Shown in pieces: positions 20,434 through 30,773 of a DNA stretch of 64,000 nucleotides. Under the pieces are notes generated by a model, which saw nothing but the letters and a program-made list of their open reading frames with translations, was not told the origin of the DNA and did no database searches. How positions within the stretch are numbered: the stretch's first letter is position 1; each line of letters begins with the position of its first letter. This stretch comes from Sulfurovum sp. (GTDB lineage Bacteria > Campylobacterota > Campylobacteria > Campylobacterales > Sulfurovaceae). The translations under genes and the position numbers were made by a program. Where the stretch lies: the NCBI GenBank assembly GCA_030826885.1, contig JAUUDF010000026.1, forward strand, positions 1 to 64,000. Reading direction: 5' to 3'.

Positions 20434-21293
20434 ACGCTTTCTGCCTTGGGACCAGTCTGTACAATGATGGCATGCAGATCAAGTATCACTTCTGTTCCTT
20501 CACCTTTTTTAGAGCTAATCTGTATCACTATGCCTTCACTGTCGCAGTAAGTCTTCACCAGTGCCAGACCGATCCCCTCACCTTTTTTGCTCTCATCCCC
20601 CTGATAGTAGCGTTCAAAAACACGGATCAGCTCCGTTTCATCCATGCCTACTCCTCGATCAATGACTTTCAGTATACCATTTTGGTACCAAATGTGCACC
20701 GGGGTATCTTTGGGAGAGTATTTCATTGCATTGGCCACCAGATTGTCGAACATCTGTTCAAACCCTATTCTGTCCGCCACCACTTCGCATGGTGTGACAT
20801 CGACAACTATTGGATTTCGCTGCTGCTCCCGAAAAATTTCAATACGTTCTTCTATAAGTGAGGGGAGTGAAAAACGCTCTTTGTCAATCGTATGTATCTC
20901 TTTGCATATGGCGTACAAAAGCTCATCATAAAGACGGTTTAACCGTACTGCCGCACCCTCAATACGTTCAAGACGCTTACGGGCACGTTCATCTTCCGCC
21001 TTTTTGGCAAGCATCTTTGTATTGGCCCTGATGGTCGAGAGGGGAAGATTGAGTTCATGAATAATATCTTTGGTCACATGCAGCAAGTAGGCTTCACGTT
21101 TGCGTCTGGGTGCAATGAGCCCGGAGGCGATGATATATCCCCACCCGGCACTCAGTAACAGTACAAAACCGCTCCCAATCAAAAAGGTCTCTTCGTTAAA
21201 CCCCTCATTACGCAAAAACCAGTAGAGAAAACTCAGCAGCAGTACGATACTCAAGAGATATCCCAATGATGAAAGCAGTATCTCTTTTTTCAT
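20430..21293 (-). CDS. sensor histidine kinase with minimal periplasmic loop
   Basis: Two TMs, H-box DIIHELNLPLSTIRAN, N/G boxes DNLVANAMKYSP, DRGVGM, KGEGIGLALVK. Confidence 0.92.
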   Translation of the reverse strand: MKKEILLSSLGYLLSIVLLLSFLYWFLRNEGFNEETFLIGSGFVLLLSAGWGYIIASGLIAPRRKREAYLLHVTKDIIHELNLPLSTIRANTKMLAKKAEDERARKRLERIEGAAVRLNRLYDELLYAICKEIHTIDKERFSLPSLIEERIEIFREQQRNPIVVDVTPCEVVADRIGFEQMFDNLVANAMKYSPKDTPVHIWYQNGILKVIDRGVGMDETELIRVFERYYQGDESKKGEGIGLALVKTYCDSEGIVIQISSKKGEGTEVILDLHAIIVQTGPKAESV

Positions 21294-21950
21294 CTACAGC
21301 TTCCAGCGGTAGCCAAGACCGCGAACATTGACGATGGCATCAGGAAAATATTTTTTCAATTGTGCGATATAGACACGCAACGCACCATCACTTGCCTCAT
21401 CTCCTGCTGCCCAGAGTCTGTCTCTAATTGTTTCAAAAGGAACCAGTTCTCCCTTTCTTTCAATCAGCAAAACAAGAAGATCGATCGTTTTGTTACTCAA
21501 CCCTACACTCTTTCCGACCTCATCATAGAGTGTTCTGCTGGCATAGTCAAGCAGATAGGGTCCCACTTGCAAACGCTCATGGCGTATCTGACGGCGAAGC
21601 AGCGCATTTATGCGCAGATACAACTCTTCCAGATCGACCGGTTTTTTAAGATAATCATCCGCACCTGCACCAAAGCCTTCTTTTAAAGAACCTTTGTCTT
21701 CGCGTGATGTTAAAAAAATTGCAGGGGTTGTGTCTTTGGCTTCACGCAATTTCGTTAGAAGGTCAAACCCGCTCTCATACGGCAAGTTGACATCAAAAAG
21801 GTAGAGGTCATAGGTGTTTTCAAAAGTCAAATCAAGGGCACTATAGGGGTCAAGCGCCACATCAACAGCAAACCCTTCCTCTTCCAAAAAGTCCTGAAGC
21901 GTTTCATTAAACAGTCTGTCATCTTCAAGCAGCAGGATTTTTGCGGACAT
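21294..21950 (-). CDS. OmpR/PhoB-family response regulator
   Basis: Receiver LLLEDDRLF...LFDVNLPYESG...KKPVD; winged-helix C-terminal domain (RVYIAQLKKYF...VRGLGYRW). Confidence 0.94.
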   Translation of the reverse strand: MSAKILLLEDDRLFNETLQDFLEEEGFAVDVALDPYSALDLTFENTYDLYLFDVNLPYESGFDLLTKLREAKDTTPAIFLTSREDKGSLKEGFGAGADDYLKKPVDLEELYLRINALLRRQIRHERLQVGPYLLDYASRTLYDEVGKSVGLSNKTIDLLVLLIERKGELVPFETIRDRLWAAGDEASDGALRVYIAQLKKYFPDAIVNVRGLGYRWKL

Positions 21951-21972
21951 CAGCGTATCCTTATGTACATGC

Positions 21973-21990
21973 AGTTTTGCAACGCAAAAC
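21973..21990 (-). terminator. hairpin at the 3' end of fabG, possible terminator without clear T-run
   Basis: GTTTTGC-aac-GCAAAAC perfect 7-bp stem abutting the fabG stop. Confidence 0.35.
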
Positions 21991-22733
21991 TACATATACA
22001 TACCACCATTGACTTTCAATGTCTCCCCGGTAATGTAGGAAGCATGGTCAGAGAGCAAAAAGGCCACCGCTTCGGCAACCTCTTGAGGTGTACCAAACCG
22101 TCCCATCGGAATCTTGGCGATAAATGCCTCCTTGACCTCTTCTTTGAGCACATCTGTCATCTCTGTAGCGATGAACCCTGGTGTAACCGTGTTATAGCGA
22201 ATACCGCTTGCCGCCGCTTCAAGTGCGAAGCTTTTGGTCATGGCAATGGTACCGCCTTTGCTCGCACTGTAGTTCGTCTGTCCTGCATTGCCTGTTTCAC
22301 CTACGATAGAAGCAATGTTCACCACCGAACCGAAACGTTTTTTTCGCATTACCTTCAGCGCCTCACGGCACCCGATGAACGTAGAGAGCAGGTTCGCATT
22401 AATCACATCCATAAACTGCTCACTCTTCATTCGCATCGCCAGTCCATCTTTGGTAATTCCCGCATTATTGACCAAGTAGGCAAGTTCCCCGTCAACAGAG
22501 ACAATCTGCTTGACTGCATCGACAAATGCCGCTTCATCACTCACATCAAACCCGATCGTCTCCGCACTGCCGCCGGCTGATTCTATCTCGGCTTGTACCG
22601 CTGCCGCTTCAGCTTCACCGCTTCGGTAATTGATCCAGACTTTCAAGCCCATGCCTGCGAGTGTTTTTGCAATCTGCGCACCTATCCCGCGACTTGCACC
22701 GGTAACCAGTACATTCTTCCCTGTAAACTTCAT
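21990..22733 (-). CDS. fabG: 3-oxoacyl-[acyl-carrier-protein] reductase
   Basis: VTGASRGIGAQIAKTLA; NNAGITKDGLAMRM; YSASKGG; YITGETLKVNGGMYM. Confidence 0.96.
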   Translation of the reverse strand: MKFTGKNVLVTGASRGIGAQIAKTLAGMGLKVWINYRSGEAEAAAVQAEIESAGGSAETIGFDVSDEAAFVDAVKQIVSVDGELAYLVNNAGITKDGLAMRMKSEQFMDVINANLLSTFIGCREALKVMRKKRFGSVVNIASIVGETGNAGQTNYSASKGGTIAMTKSFALEAAASGIRYNTVTPGFIATEMTDVLKEEVKEAFIAKIPMGRFGTPQEVAEAVAFLLSDHASYITGETLKVNGGMYM

Positions 22734-22774
22734 AATACTCCTTTACTATATGTGATTGGTGGTGAAAATATCTC

Positions 22775-23113
22775 TCAGCAGCTAAACAGCTTCTCTTTGA
22801 TTTTCTCAAAAAATCGGTAATCTTCTTCACTGATTGTGTCTGAATAGATAATATGGTTGAGTTGTTCAAGCAGGTGGAACTTTGAAAGTTTGTCCTCACA
22901 AAGCGCCTGATTGATGATCGCTATATGCGCATCGAGATCATACTCTTTCCTGACTGCCTCTTGCAAAAAAGCCTTTGCCTCCTCTTCCGAGCAGCCAAAA
23001 TCCTCTCCCATGATCTTGCAAAACAGCGGTGCTTCCTTCTCAATATCACGATGGTCGACCTTAATAATGTGCGCCAGCAAAACCCCTACCGACTCTTTAA
23101 TCTTTTGCTGCAT
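22775..23113 (-). CDS. conserved hypothetical protein, possibly TerB-like helical fold
   Basis: 112 aa all-helical acidic protein in the fabG-gpmI interval; TerB similarity is a weak impression. Confidence 0.6.
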   Translation of the reverse strand: MQQKIKESVGVLLAHIIKVDHRDIEKEAPLFCKIMGEDFGCSEEEAKAFLQEAVRKEYDLDAHIAIINQALCEDKLSKFHLLEQLNHIIYSDTISEEDYRFFEKIKEKLFSC

Positions 23114-23188
23114 GTACTCACTCCTTTTGGCATAAGCGCTATTGTGTCACAAGGACTCTTGCTACCATTGTACCAAAATATCCGCTGA

Positions 23189-24673
23189 CTATCCAATTAG
23201 CGGTTCATCCATCTCTTCCGGAATCTCCAGCCCCATCAATGTCAAGACTGTAGGCGCAACATTATTGAGCCCCCCGCCACTTTTAACTTTCTCTACACCG
23301 TCTGCAAGCACATAGCACCAAACATCCCCTACTGTATGGTTGGTCAGCACATGCCCTTCTCCGTCACACATCTCTTCACAGTTGCCGTGATCCGAGGTCA
23401 ACACAATGGCATAGTCTCTCTCTTTTGCCTTGGTGACGATCTTGCCAAGTTCCGTATCTACCGCTTCTACCGCCTTTTTGGCAGCCTCGAAGTTACCGGT
23501 ATGTCCGACCATATCGCCATTGGCAAAGTTGACGACAATAAAATCATACCCCTCATCCATGGCCGTACGTACGGCTTCACCGACCTCGGGTGCGGACATC
23601 TCCGGCTTCATATCGTAGGTTTTGACATCGGGACTTGGAATGAGTACACGACTCTCTCCCTCTACCGGAGTCTCAACACCGCCGTTAAAAAAGAAAGTTA
23701 CGTGCGCATACTTTTCCGTCTCGGCTGTATGCAGCTGGCGAAGTCCTGCCCTTGAAACAACCTCTGCAAGCGTATTCTCCGGTGCTGTTTTTGGAAACAG
23801 AACAGGGTAGGGGAAGGCGGCATCATACTGTGTCATCGTCGCAATATGCAGCGGGACAAATGTTCGCTCAAACGCATCGAAATGCGGATCACCCAGTGCT
23901 GTCGTGATCTCCCGTACCCTGTCTGAACGGAAATTGGTAACAATAACAGCATCACCCTCTTTCATCCCTTCATACCCTGAAAATGCCACCGGTTCAATGA
24001 ACTCATCGGTCTCTCCTTTGGCATAATTCTCTTCGACATAGGCCAAAGGTGCAAGATCGGTTTTCGGTGTCGCTTCGGCAATGGCACGGTACCCTTTTTC
24101 TACACGCTCCCACCGGTTGTCTCTGTCCATGGTGTAAAAGCGTCCGCCAATGGTAGCAATCTGAATGTCCTCGTCACATATCGCTTCTATCTGCTTCAGA
24201 TAGACCGGTGCAGAGGTCGGACTGACATCACGGCCGTCCGTAATAAGATGCAAAAAGACCTTTTTTGCTCTACGTTTTGCCAGCTTGGCAAGCCCGATAG
24301 TATGCTCAATATGCGAATGCACCCCTCCGTCACTCATCAGCCCAATGAGATGCACCCTGTCACTCTTTTCAAGTGTCCGTGTCAGTGCTTCATTCTCTTC
24401 AATACTCCCGTCTTCAAGTGCCAGAGAGATTTTGACAAGATCCTGATAAAGCACCCTTCCCGCACCTATGGTCATATGCCCCACTTCAGAGTTCCCCATC
24501 TGTCCTTCGGGAAGCCCGACACTCAATCCATAGGTTGAAATAAGCGCTTTTGGTACATTTTCCAGTGCATCATAGGTCGGTTTTTGTGCCGCCTCAAACG
24601 CATTGCAGGCACCTTTCGGCTTATATCCGATGCCGTCGGTAATGATCAGTATGGTTTTTTGTATCTTGCTCAT
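23189..24673 (-). CDS. gpmI: 2,3-bisphosphoglycerate-independent phosphoglycerate mutase
   Basis: [12 protein letters not shown]...[18 protein letters not shown]...[11 protein letters not shown]. Confidence 0.97.
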   Translation of the reverse strand: MSKIQKTILIITDGIGYKPKGACNAFEAAQKPTYDALENVPKALISTYGLSVGLPEGQMGNSEVGHMTIGAGRVLYQDLVKISLALEDGSIEENEALTRTLEKSDRVHLIGLMSDGGVHSHIEHTIGLAKLAKRRAKKVFLHLITDGRDVSPTSAPVYLKQIEAICDEDIQIATIGGRFYTMDRDNRWERVEKGYRAIAEATPKTDLAPLAYVEENYAKGETDEFIEPVAFSGYEGMKEGDAVIVTNFRSDRVREITTALGDPHFDAFERTFVPLHIATMTQYDAAFPYPVLFPKTAPENTLAEVVSRAGLRQLHTAETEKYAHVTFFFNGGVETPVEGESRVLIPSPDVKTYDMKPEMSAPEVGEAVRTAMDEGYDFIVVNFANGDMVGHTGNFEAAKKAVEAVDTELGKIVTKAKERDYAIVLTSDHGNCEEMCDGEGHVLTNHTVGDVWCYVLADGVEKVKSGGGLNNVAPTVLTLMGLEIPEEMDEPLIG

Positions 24674-24805
24674 AAAACTCCATTTTTACAATAATGTTGA
24701 GATATTCTTATCATATAATTATTGAAATCATAGTAAAATAAGCTTTTGTATACCTAAATACAAATTCTTAGCTACTAAATTTAAATATTTGATAGAAAGT
24801 CGCCC

Positions 24806-25864
24806 ATGCTCTATACACTCTCACAACTCTTTGACATCAACCTTTTTGGCTACATTTCAGTACGTGCCGGGTTTGCCTTTATGACTGCCCTGCTCTTTAC
24901 GCTCTTTGTCATGCCAAAATACATTCTCTGGGCAGCAGCACGCAATGCCAACCAGCCCATCAGCAAGTATGTCAAAGCACATGAAGGCAAAGGCAAAACA
25001 CCTACCATGGGCGGTGCCATTTTTCTTGCCAGCACCATACTTGCCGCCTTATTAACGGTCAATCTTACCAATCCTTACGTATGGGGTGGCATCATTACAC
25101 TTGTCGGCTTCGGTGCTGTAGGTATGAAAGATGATCTGGGAAAAATACTCACCGGTGACAACCTTGAGGGGCTGACTCCAAGGGGAAAAATGGCACTGCT
25201 TGGCATCATTGCACTAACGGCGACCGGTCTGCTTGTCATATCGGGATTTCCTACTGATTTTTACATTCCTTTCGTTAAAACACCTCTCTTTGATATGGGT
25301 TATTTTGCCATCCCATTTTGGATACTAATCTTTCTTGCTACAACCAATGCCGTCAACCTCACTGACGGACTGGACGGACTGGCGACAGTACCCTCCATCA
25401 TCGCACTCTTTACACTGGGAATTATTGTCTATATCACAGGTCATGCCATCTTCTCGCACTATCTGCTCATCCCAAATATCAAAGGGGTCGGAGAGGTCAT
25501 GATTCTTGCGGCGGCACTTGGCGGCGGTCTTATGGGCTTTTTATGGTACAACGCCTACCCTGCAGAGGTCTTCATGGGCGACACAGGATCCCTTGCCATC
25601 GGCGGTTTTCTTGCCTATCTTGCCATTTTGGGCAAAAGCGAACTGCTGCTTATTCTCATCGGGCTTGTCTTCGTCATTGAAACCGTGTCGGTCATTCTTC
25701 AGGTTGGCAGTTTCAAACTTCGTCAAAAGCGTATTTTCCGCATGGCGCCCATCCATCACCATTTTGAAATGAAAGGATGGCCGGAGAACAAAATTATCGT
25801 TCGATTCTGGATGATTGCTTTCATCGCCAATATCATTGCACTGATCACATTTAAATTTAGATAG
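24806..25864 (+). CDS. mraY: phospho-N-acetylmuramoyl-pentapeptide-transferase
   Basis: [48 protein letters not shown]. Confidence 0.98.
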   Translation: MLYTLSQLFDINLFGYISVRAGFAFMTALLFTLFVMPKYILWAAARNANQPISKYVKAHEGKGKTPTMGGAIFLASTILAALLTVNLTNPYVWGGIITLVGFGAVGMKDDLGKILTGDNLEGLTPRGKMALLGIIALTATGLLVISGFPTDFYIPFVKTPLFDMGYFAIPFWILIFLATTNAVNLTDGLDGLATVPSIIALFTLGIIVYITGHAIFSHYLLIPNIKGVGEVMILAAALGGGLMGFLWYNAYPAEVFMGDTGSLAIGGFLAYLAILGKSELLLILIGLVFVIETVSVILQVGSFKLRQKRIFRMAPIHHHFEMKGWPENKIIVRFWMIAFIANIIALITFKFR

Positions 25865-25945
25865 CATATGAAGAAGCGTGCAACACGCTTCTCAAATCTT
25901 AAATTATGCATAAATAGCTACTTGCTCAAAAAAAGGAATCTTTTT

Positions 25946-27160
25946 ATGAAACCAACCCTCTTCGGCTACGGTTTGACGACAAAAGCAATTGCCAGAAAAC
26001 TCGGCGGCGGCTGTTCTTTTTATGATGATAACTGCAAAGAACCCTATAAGGATGACATGGGCAATACTATCTACCCTTCGTCCATGTTTGATCCCGACAA
26101 CAGCCAAATGGAAATCACCACTCCGAGTCTGCCTCCCAAACATCCGCTCATCGAGCAAGCCGAACATCTTTTGAGTGAATATGACTATTTTCTGGGGACG
26201 AATGCCCTGGAGAAAACACCTTTTACCATTTGGATCAGCGGTACCAACGGTAAAACCACCACCACACAGATGCTCACCCACCTGCTTGCCAAGCGTGGTG
26301 CAGTCAGTGGCGGCAATATCGGTACCCCACTTGCCGACCTTGATGAAAAAGCGCCTATCTGGGTACTGGAGACCAGTTCATTCACCCTTCACCATACCCA
26401 TATGGCATCACCCAATATCTATCTGCTGCTGCCTATTACCCCTGACCATCTCGACTGGCACGGTACACCCCAGCAGTATGAACAAGACAAACTCAAACCC
26501 TTAAAGAGTATGAAAGAGGGAGAACTGGCACTTGTGCCCAAAGGGCTCTCCCTGCCAAAAACCAATGCCTTCGTTGTCGAGTATGACACCAACACATTCC
26601 TATGTGACTATTTTGGCCTCGATGCTTCCAAACTCAGCTACAAGGGTGCTTTTTTACAAGATGCCCTCCTTGCACTTGCCATTACAAAAGTCCTCTTTGA
26701 TGAGACCGACTATGCTTTATTGAACCGTTTTAGACGCGATTCGCACAGACAGGAGGAGTATATCGACGACAAAGGCAGACTCTGGGTCAACGATTCCAAA
26801 GCAACAAACCTTGACGCTGCCGTTCAGGCGGTCAATACCTATGGAGACAAAACACTGCATCTCATTGCAGGGGGTGATGACAAAGGCGTTGACCTGAGAC
26901 CTCTTTTTGAGGTATTGCAGACCAAGGACATTACACTCTACAGTATCGGTGCCAACAGCCAAAAACTTAAAGCACTCTCAAAGGAGTTTCACATTGACTT
27001 AAAAGAGGCAGAAACACTGGAGAATGCCGTCAGGTTGATAGACCAAGCACACACAAACGAGAGCGTGGCACTCCTCTCTCCTGCGGCTGCCAGTTTTGAC
27101 CAGTTTGGCTCCTATAAAGAGCGTGGCGAACGTTTCATCACATGTATCAAGGCGCTTTAA
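25946..27160 (+). CDS. murD: UDP-N-acetylmuramoyl-L-alanine--D-glutamate ligase
   Basis: ISGTNGKTTTTQMLTHLL; LPITPDHLDWHG; NDSKATNLDAAVQAV; LSPAAASFDQFGSYKERG. Confidence 0.95.
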   Translation: MKPTLFGYGLTTKAIARKLGGGCSFYDDNCKEPYKDDMGNTIYPSSMFDPDNSQMEITTPSLPPKHPLIEQAEHLLSEYDYFLGTNALEKTPFTIWISGTNGKTTTTQMLTHLLAKRGAVSGGNIGTPLADLDEKAPIWVLETSSFTLHHTHMASPNIYLLLPITPDHLDWHGTPQQYEQDKLKPLKSMKEGELALVPKGLSLPKTNAFVVEYDTNTFLCDYFGLDASKLSYKGAFLQDALLALAITKVLFDETDYALLNRFRRDSHRQEEYIDDKGRLWVNDSKATNLDAAVQAVNTYGDKTLHLIAGGDDKGVDLRPLFEVLQTKDITLYSIGANSQKLKALSKEFHIDLKEAETLENAVRLIDQAHTNESVALLSPAAASFDQFGSYKERGERFITCIKAL

Positions 27161-27168
27161 AAAGAGGG

Positions 27169-27276
27169 CTCTAAAAACGTTTTCAGTCAATGCGACAAAG
27201 GAGCACTCAACCCATGAAATGGGCGCTTGCGTTTGCGACTGCCGGAGTATTGACTGAAAAAATTGAGTTTTTAGAG
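27169..27276. repeat. 108-bp element with inverted-repeat termini
   Basis: CTCTAAAAAC/GTTTTTAGAG (10/10) plus TTTTCAGTCAAT/ATTGACTGAAAA (12/12), separated by small bulges. Confidence 0.8.
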
Positions 27277-27282
27277 GTACCC

Positions 27283-27314
27283 AAAAGTCCAAAAAATAGC
27301 TAAAAGGGCTTTTT
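27283..27314 (+). terminator. candidate intrinsic terminator after murD
   Basis: AAAAGTCC...GGGCTTTT stem (one G.U) running into TTTTTT. Confidence 0.5.
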
Positions 27315-27370
27315 TCTCAATATTCTTTAAGCTTACATAGCTATAATTTCATCCACTTCAGCACAACAGT

Positions 27371-27446
27371 GGCTCTGTAGCTCAGTTGGTAGAGCAAAGG
27401 ATTGAAAATCCTTGTGTCGGCGGTTCGATTCCGTCCAGCGCCACCA
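27371..27446 (+). tRNA. tRNA-Phe(GAA)
   Basis: 76-nt cloverleaf, anticodon loop TTGAAAA, encoded CCA; U4.C69 mismatch in acceptor stem. Confidence 0.95.
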
Positions 27447-27536
27447 TCCATAAAACTCCTACATTACGTACTTGCAGAAAATTTTTATGTTATACTTCTA
27501 CCCATACATACATTAAGCATATTTAACGGATACCCT

Positions 27537-28850
27537 ATGTCAAAAAAACTACACCTTGTCAGCCTTGGCTGTACCAAAAACCTTGTTGACAGCGAAGTGA
27601 TGCTCGGACGTCTCAAAGAGTATGAGATCACCGATGACAATACACAGGCGGATGTCATCATTGTCAATACCTGCGGCTTCATTGACGCCGCCAAAGAAGA
27701 GAGCATCAATACTGTCCTCAACCTGCATGATGAGAGAAAAGAAAACTCCGTACTGGTCATGGCAGGCTGTCTCTCCGAACGCTACAAAGAGGAGTTGATG
27801 AAAGAGCTGCCCGAGATAGACATATTTACAGGAGTAGGCGACTATGAGAAGATCGATGCACTTATCGCCAAAAAGCAGAGCACGTTCAGTCCCGAGGTCT
27901 ATCTTGCCACCGAAGAGAGCGGTAGAGTCATCACCGGATCGAACTACCATGCCTATATCAAAATAGCCGAAGGGTGCAACCAGCAGTGCAGTTTCTGTGC
28001 CATTCCAAGTTTCAAGGGCAAACTTCACTCCCGAAGCCTTGAGAGTATCGTCAAAGAGGTTCGTCTGCTTGTAGCACAGGGATTCTGGGACTTCTCGTTC
28101 ATTTCACAGGACAGCTCCAGCTACGGACGCGATATGGGCCTCAAGGATGGACTCAGAGACCTCATCAAAGCGGTAGAAGCTGTCGAAGGCGTCAGATCGG
28201 CGCGTATTCTCTATCTTTACCCCAGTACGACCACGTTTGCGCTCATTGACGACATTGCCGACTCCACTGTATTTCAGACCTATTACGATATGCCCATCCA
28301 GCATATTGACGAGAGGGTGCTCAAGACCATGAAACGCGGATTTGGCGAAAAACAGACTATCGCTCTGCTTGAACATATGAAAAGCAAACCCGATGCTTTC
28401 ATCCGCACCTCCGTCATTGCAGGGCATCCGGGAGAGAGTGAAGAGAGTTTCCAAAAACTCTGCAGTTTCCTCGAAGCATTCGGTTTTGACCGGTTCAATG
28501 TCTTCGCCTATTCCAACGAAGAATCCACAGCTGCCTACACCATGGAGCAGTTGCCTCAGGGGATTATTGAAAAACGTGCCGCCATTCTTGGAGAGATAGC
28601 CGAACAAAGCACCATTGCTTCACTTAAAAAGATGGTAGGCAAAACCGTTACACTGGTTGTCGACGGTGAAAGTGACGAACACGAATATCTTCTCTCTTCC
28701 CGTCCTCTACAGTGGGCTGTTGACATAGACGGAGAGATCCTGATCAACGACACAAATGAAATCCCTGTAGCGTACGGGAAGTGCTATGAAGCCCACATTA
28801 CGCAGCTGGCAGGATCCCAACTTCTTGCAACGCTGGTCAAACCGGCATAG
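27537..28850 (+). CDS. rimO: ribosomal protein S12 methylthiotransferase
   Basis: MSKKLHLVSLGCTKNLVDSEVMLG; radical SAM KIAEGCNQQCSFCAIPSFKG; start at 27537. Confidence 0.97.
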   Translation: MSKKLHLVSLGCTKNLVDSEVMLGRLKEYEITDDNTQADVIIVNTCGFIDAAKEESINTVLNLHDERKENSVLVMAGCLSERYKEELMKELPEIDIFTGVGDYEKIDALIAKKQSTFSPEVYLATEESGRVITGSNYHAYIKIAEGCNQQCSFCAIPSFKGKLHSRSLESIVKEVRLLVAQGFWDFSFISQDSSSYGRDMGLKDGLRDLIKAVEAVEGVRSARILYLYPSTTTFALIDDIADSTVFQTYYDMPIQHIDERVLKTMKRGFGEKQTIALLEHMKSKPDAFIRTSVIAGHPGESEESFQKLCSFLEAFGFDRFNVFAYSNEESTAAYTMEQLPQGIIEKRAAILGEIAEQSTIASLKKMVGKTVTLVVDGESDEHEYLLSSRPLQWAVDIDGEILINDTNEIPVAYGKCYEAHITQLAGSQLLATLVKPA

Positions 28851-28855
28851 TCTCT

Positions 28856-29833
28856 ATGCTTGCGCTCGATACTTCCCTTCTTGCCGAACGAAAAAACCTG
28901 TTGGCTTTTTCGGCAGGCATAGACTCCTCTGCACTCTTCTTTTTGCTGATTGAACACCATGTTCCTTTCGACATTGCCATTGTCGATTATGGTATCAGAG
29001 CACAGAGCAAAGCGGAAGTAACCCATGCCAAAAAACTGGCACAAACGTATAAACTGTACTGTCACACCATTACGGCTCCCCACTGGGAGTCGGGCTTCGA
29101 GCAGAAAGCGAGAGCGTTTCGCTATGGTTTTTTTGAATCGCTTATTCAAGACAAAGGTTACGACACCCTTCTTACTGCCCATCAGCTCAACGACAGACTG
29201 GAGTGGTTTTTGATGCGCTTTTGCAAAGGTGCAGGTACAGTAGAGCTTGCCGGTATGTCACCGGTGGTACACCAAAAAGACTACATTCTTGTGCGTCCGC
29301 TGTTACAGTACAGCAAAGCAGAGTTGCTGGCGTACCTTCATGCCCATAACCATCCCTATTTTGTCGATGAAAGCAACGCTGACGAAACCTATGAGCGCAA
29401 CTATTTTAGAAAACACTTTTCAGACCCCCTGCTTGCACAGTGTCAAGAGGGAGTCAGACAGAGTCTGGACTATTTACATCAGGACAGACTACTTGTCGAG
29501 AGTCTTTACGAACCTATTTATACCCACAGGTCGCTTTGCATTGTCAAACTCTACTCTCCCTACGTCAAAAGCCGTGCGGCAGATGCAACACTCAAATCGC
29601 TCGGCTATCTGCTAAGCAGTGCCGAGCGACAGGCGATCGATAGACAAAACAGCCTTGTTGTCGGAAGGAAATGGGCAGTAGAAACAGTTGACAACCTCCT
29701 TTACATTGCTCCCTACCGTACAGAAGAGATGCCCAAGCAGTTTAAGGAGCAGTGCCGTAAAGCCAAACTGCCGCCAAAAATAAGACCCTACCTCTATTGT
29801 GAAGGAATCTCTTTGGAGAATCTGCCGCAATAA
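28856..29833 (+). CDS. tilS: tRNA(Ile)-lysidine synthase
   Basis: PP-loop FSAGIDSSALFFLL; LTAHQLNDRLEWFLMRFCKGAG. Confidence 0.94.
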   Translation: MLALDTSLLAERKNLLAFSAGIDSSALFFLLIEHHVPFDIAIVDYGIRAQSKAEVTHAKKLAQTYKLYCHTITAPHWESGFEQKARAFRYGFFESLIQDKGYDTLLTAHQLNDRLEWFLMRFCKGAGTVELAGMSPVVHQKDYILVRPLLQYSKAELLAYLHAHNHPYFVDESNADETYERNYFRKHFSDPLLAQCQEGVRQSLDYLHQDRLLVESLYEPIYTHRSLCIVKLYSPYVKSRAADATLKSLGYLLSSAERQAIDRQNSLVVGRKWAVETVDNLLYIAPYRTEEMPKQFKEQCRKAKLPPKIRPYLYCEGISLENLPQ

Positions 29834-29854
29834 CCCGACACTGCTCCCCGTTTT

Positions 29855-30724
29855 TTACTTTTTCCCTGCAAGCGGATGCGCTTTCATATACTCCTGCATC
29901 TTTTTCACGCTTCCAAGCTTTGTATAGACTTGTGTCGTTGCCATTGTTTCATGACCGAGCAGTTCGCTTACATCGGCAATGCGTGCGCCTTCATTGAGCA
30001 GATGGGTAGCAAAGGAGTGGCGAAGCTGGTGAGGGGTGGCTTTGATACCATGTGTTTTAAAGAGTTTTGTAAGTTTGTAGCGCAGCTGTGCGGCATTAAG
30101 TGGGGCATTGCCTTTTTCAAAAAGATATTTTTTGGGATGAGCCGCAGCCAGATGTCTTTCGATCATCGTTTGCAACGAGGGCAGCAACGGAAGCTGGCGT
30201 ACTTTGTTGCCTTTTCCGTGTATCTCGACCCATCCGTTGCCTATCTGCTCCAGCGTCAGGGAACTCAACTCCGAAATACGCAGACCCAGACCATACAGCA
30301 TCACAACCAACAACTGTTCCTGGGGCGTTGCCGAGGCAAGCACTTCGTCAATATAGTGCGCTTCTATGGGTTTGGGTAGACTTTTGGGAACCTTGACCGA
30401 TTCATCAGAAAGAATAGTAAGAGAAACGTGGCGCTGTTCCCGAAGATATTTGGAAAAGGAGCGCACCGCAGAGAGTTTTTTGACAATGGTTTTTTTACTG
30501 TTTTTAACGATTTTAAACCGAAAAGGCGTAATATCAAGCACCCATGTTGCATCCTCTTCATAAAACGCGCTAACCTCCGCCATTTGCCGCAATGCGATCT
30601 CGTAGGTCTCGACCGTTTTTTCGGAATAGCCCCGGACATCAAGCAGATAGTCGAGAAAATCTTCAATGAGAGACGGCAATGTTTCCAATTCCTTACTCCT
30701 TACTATCCACAGATGCAAAGTCAC
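29855..30724 (-). CDS. XerC/D/H-family tyrosine recombinase
   Basis: LYGLGLRISELSSL; GKGNKVRQLPL; HQLRHSFATHLLNEG; LLGHETMATTQVYTKL. Confidence 0.92.
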   Translation of the reverse strand: MTLHLWIVRSKELETLPSLIEDFLDYLLDVRGYSEKTVETYEIALRQMAEVSAFYEEDATWVLDITPFRFKIVKNSKKTIVKKLSAVRSFSKYLREQRHVSLTILSDESVKVPKSLPKPIEAHYIDEVLASATPQEQLLVVMLYGLGLRISELSSLTLEQIGNGWVEIHGKGNKVRQLPLLPSLQTMIERHLAAAHPKKYLFEKGNAPLNAAQLRYKLTKLFKTHGIKATPHQLRHSFATHLLNEGARIADVSELLGHETMATTQVYTKLGSVKKMQEYMKAHPLAGKK

Positions 30725-30773
30725 CTACATTGAGGGAACAAAAATATTGTGCAACAGCACACAAATCATTTCA

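Noticed and set aside
29855-30773. Possible chromosome dimer resolution (dif-type) site next to the Xer recombinase
   Set aside because: I could not identify a convincing 28-40 bp dif-like site in the flanking sequence; a genome GC-skew and motif search would be needed.
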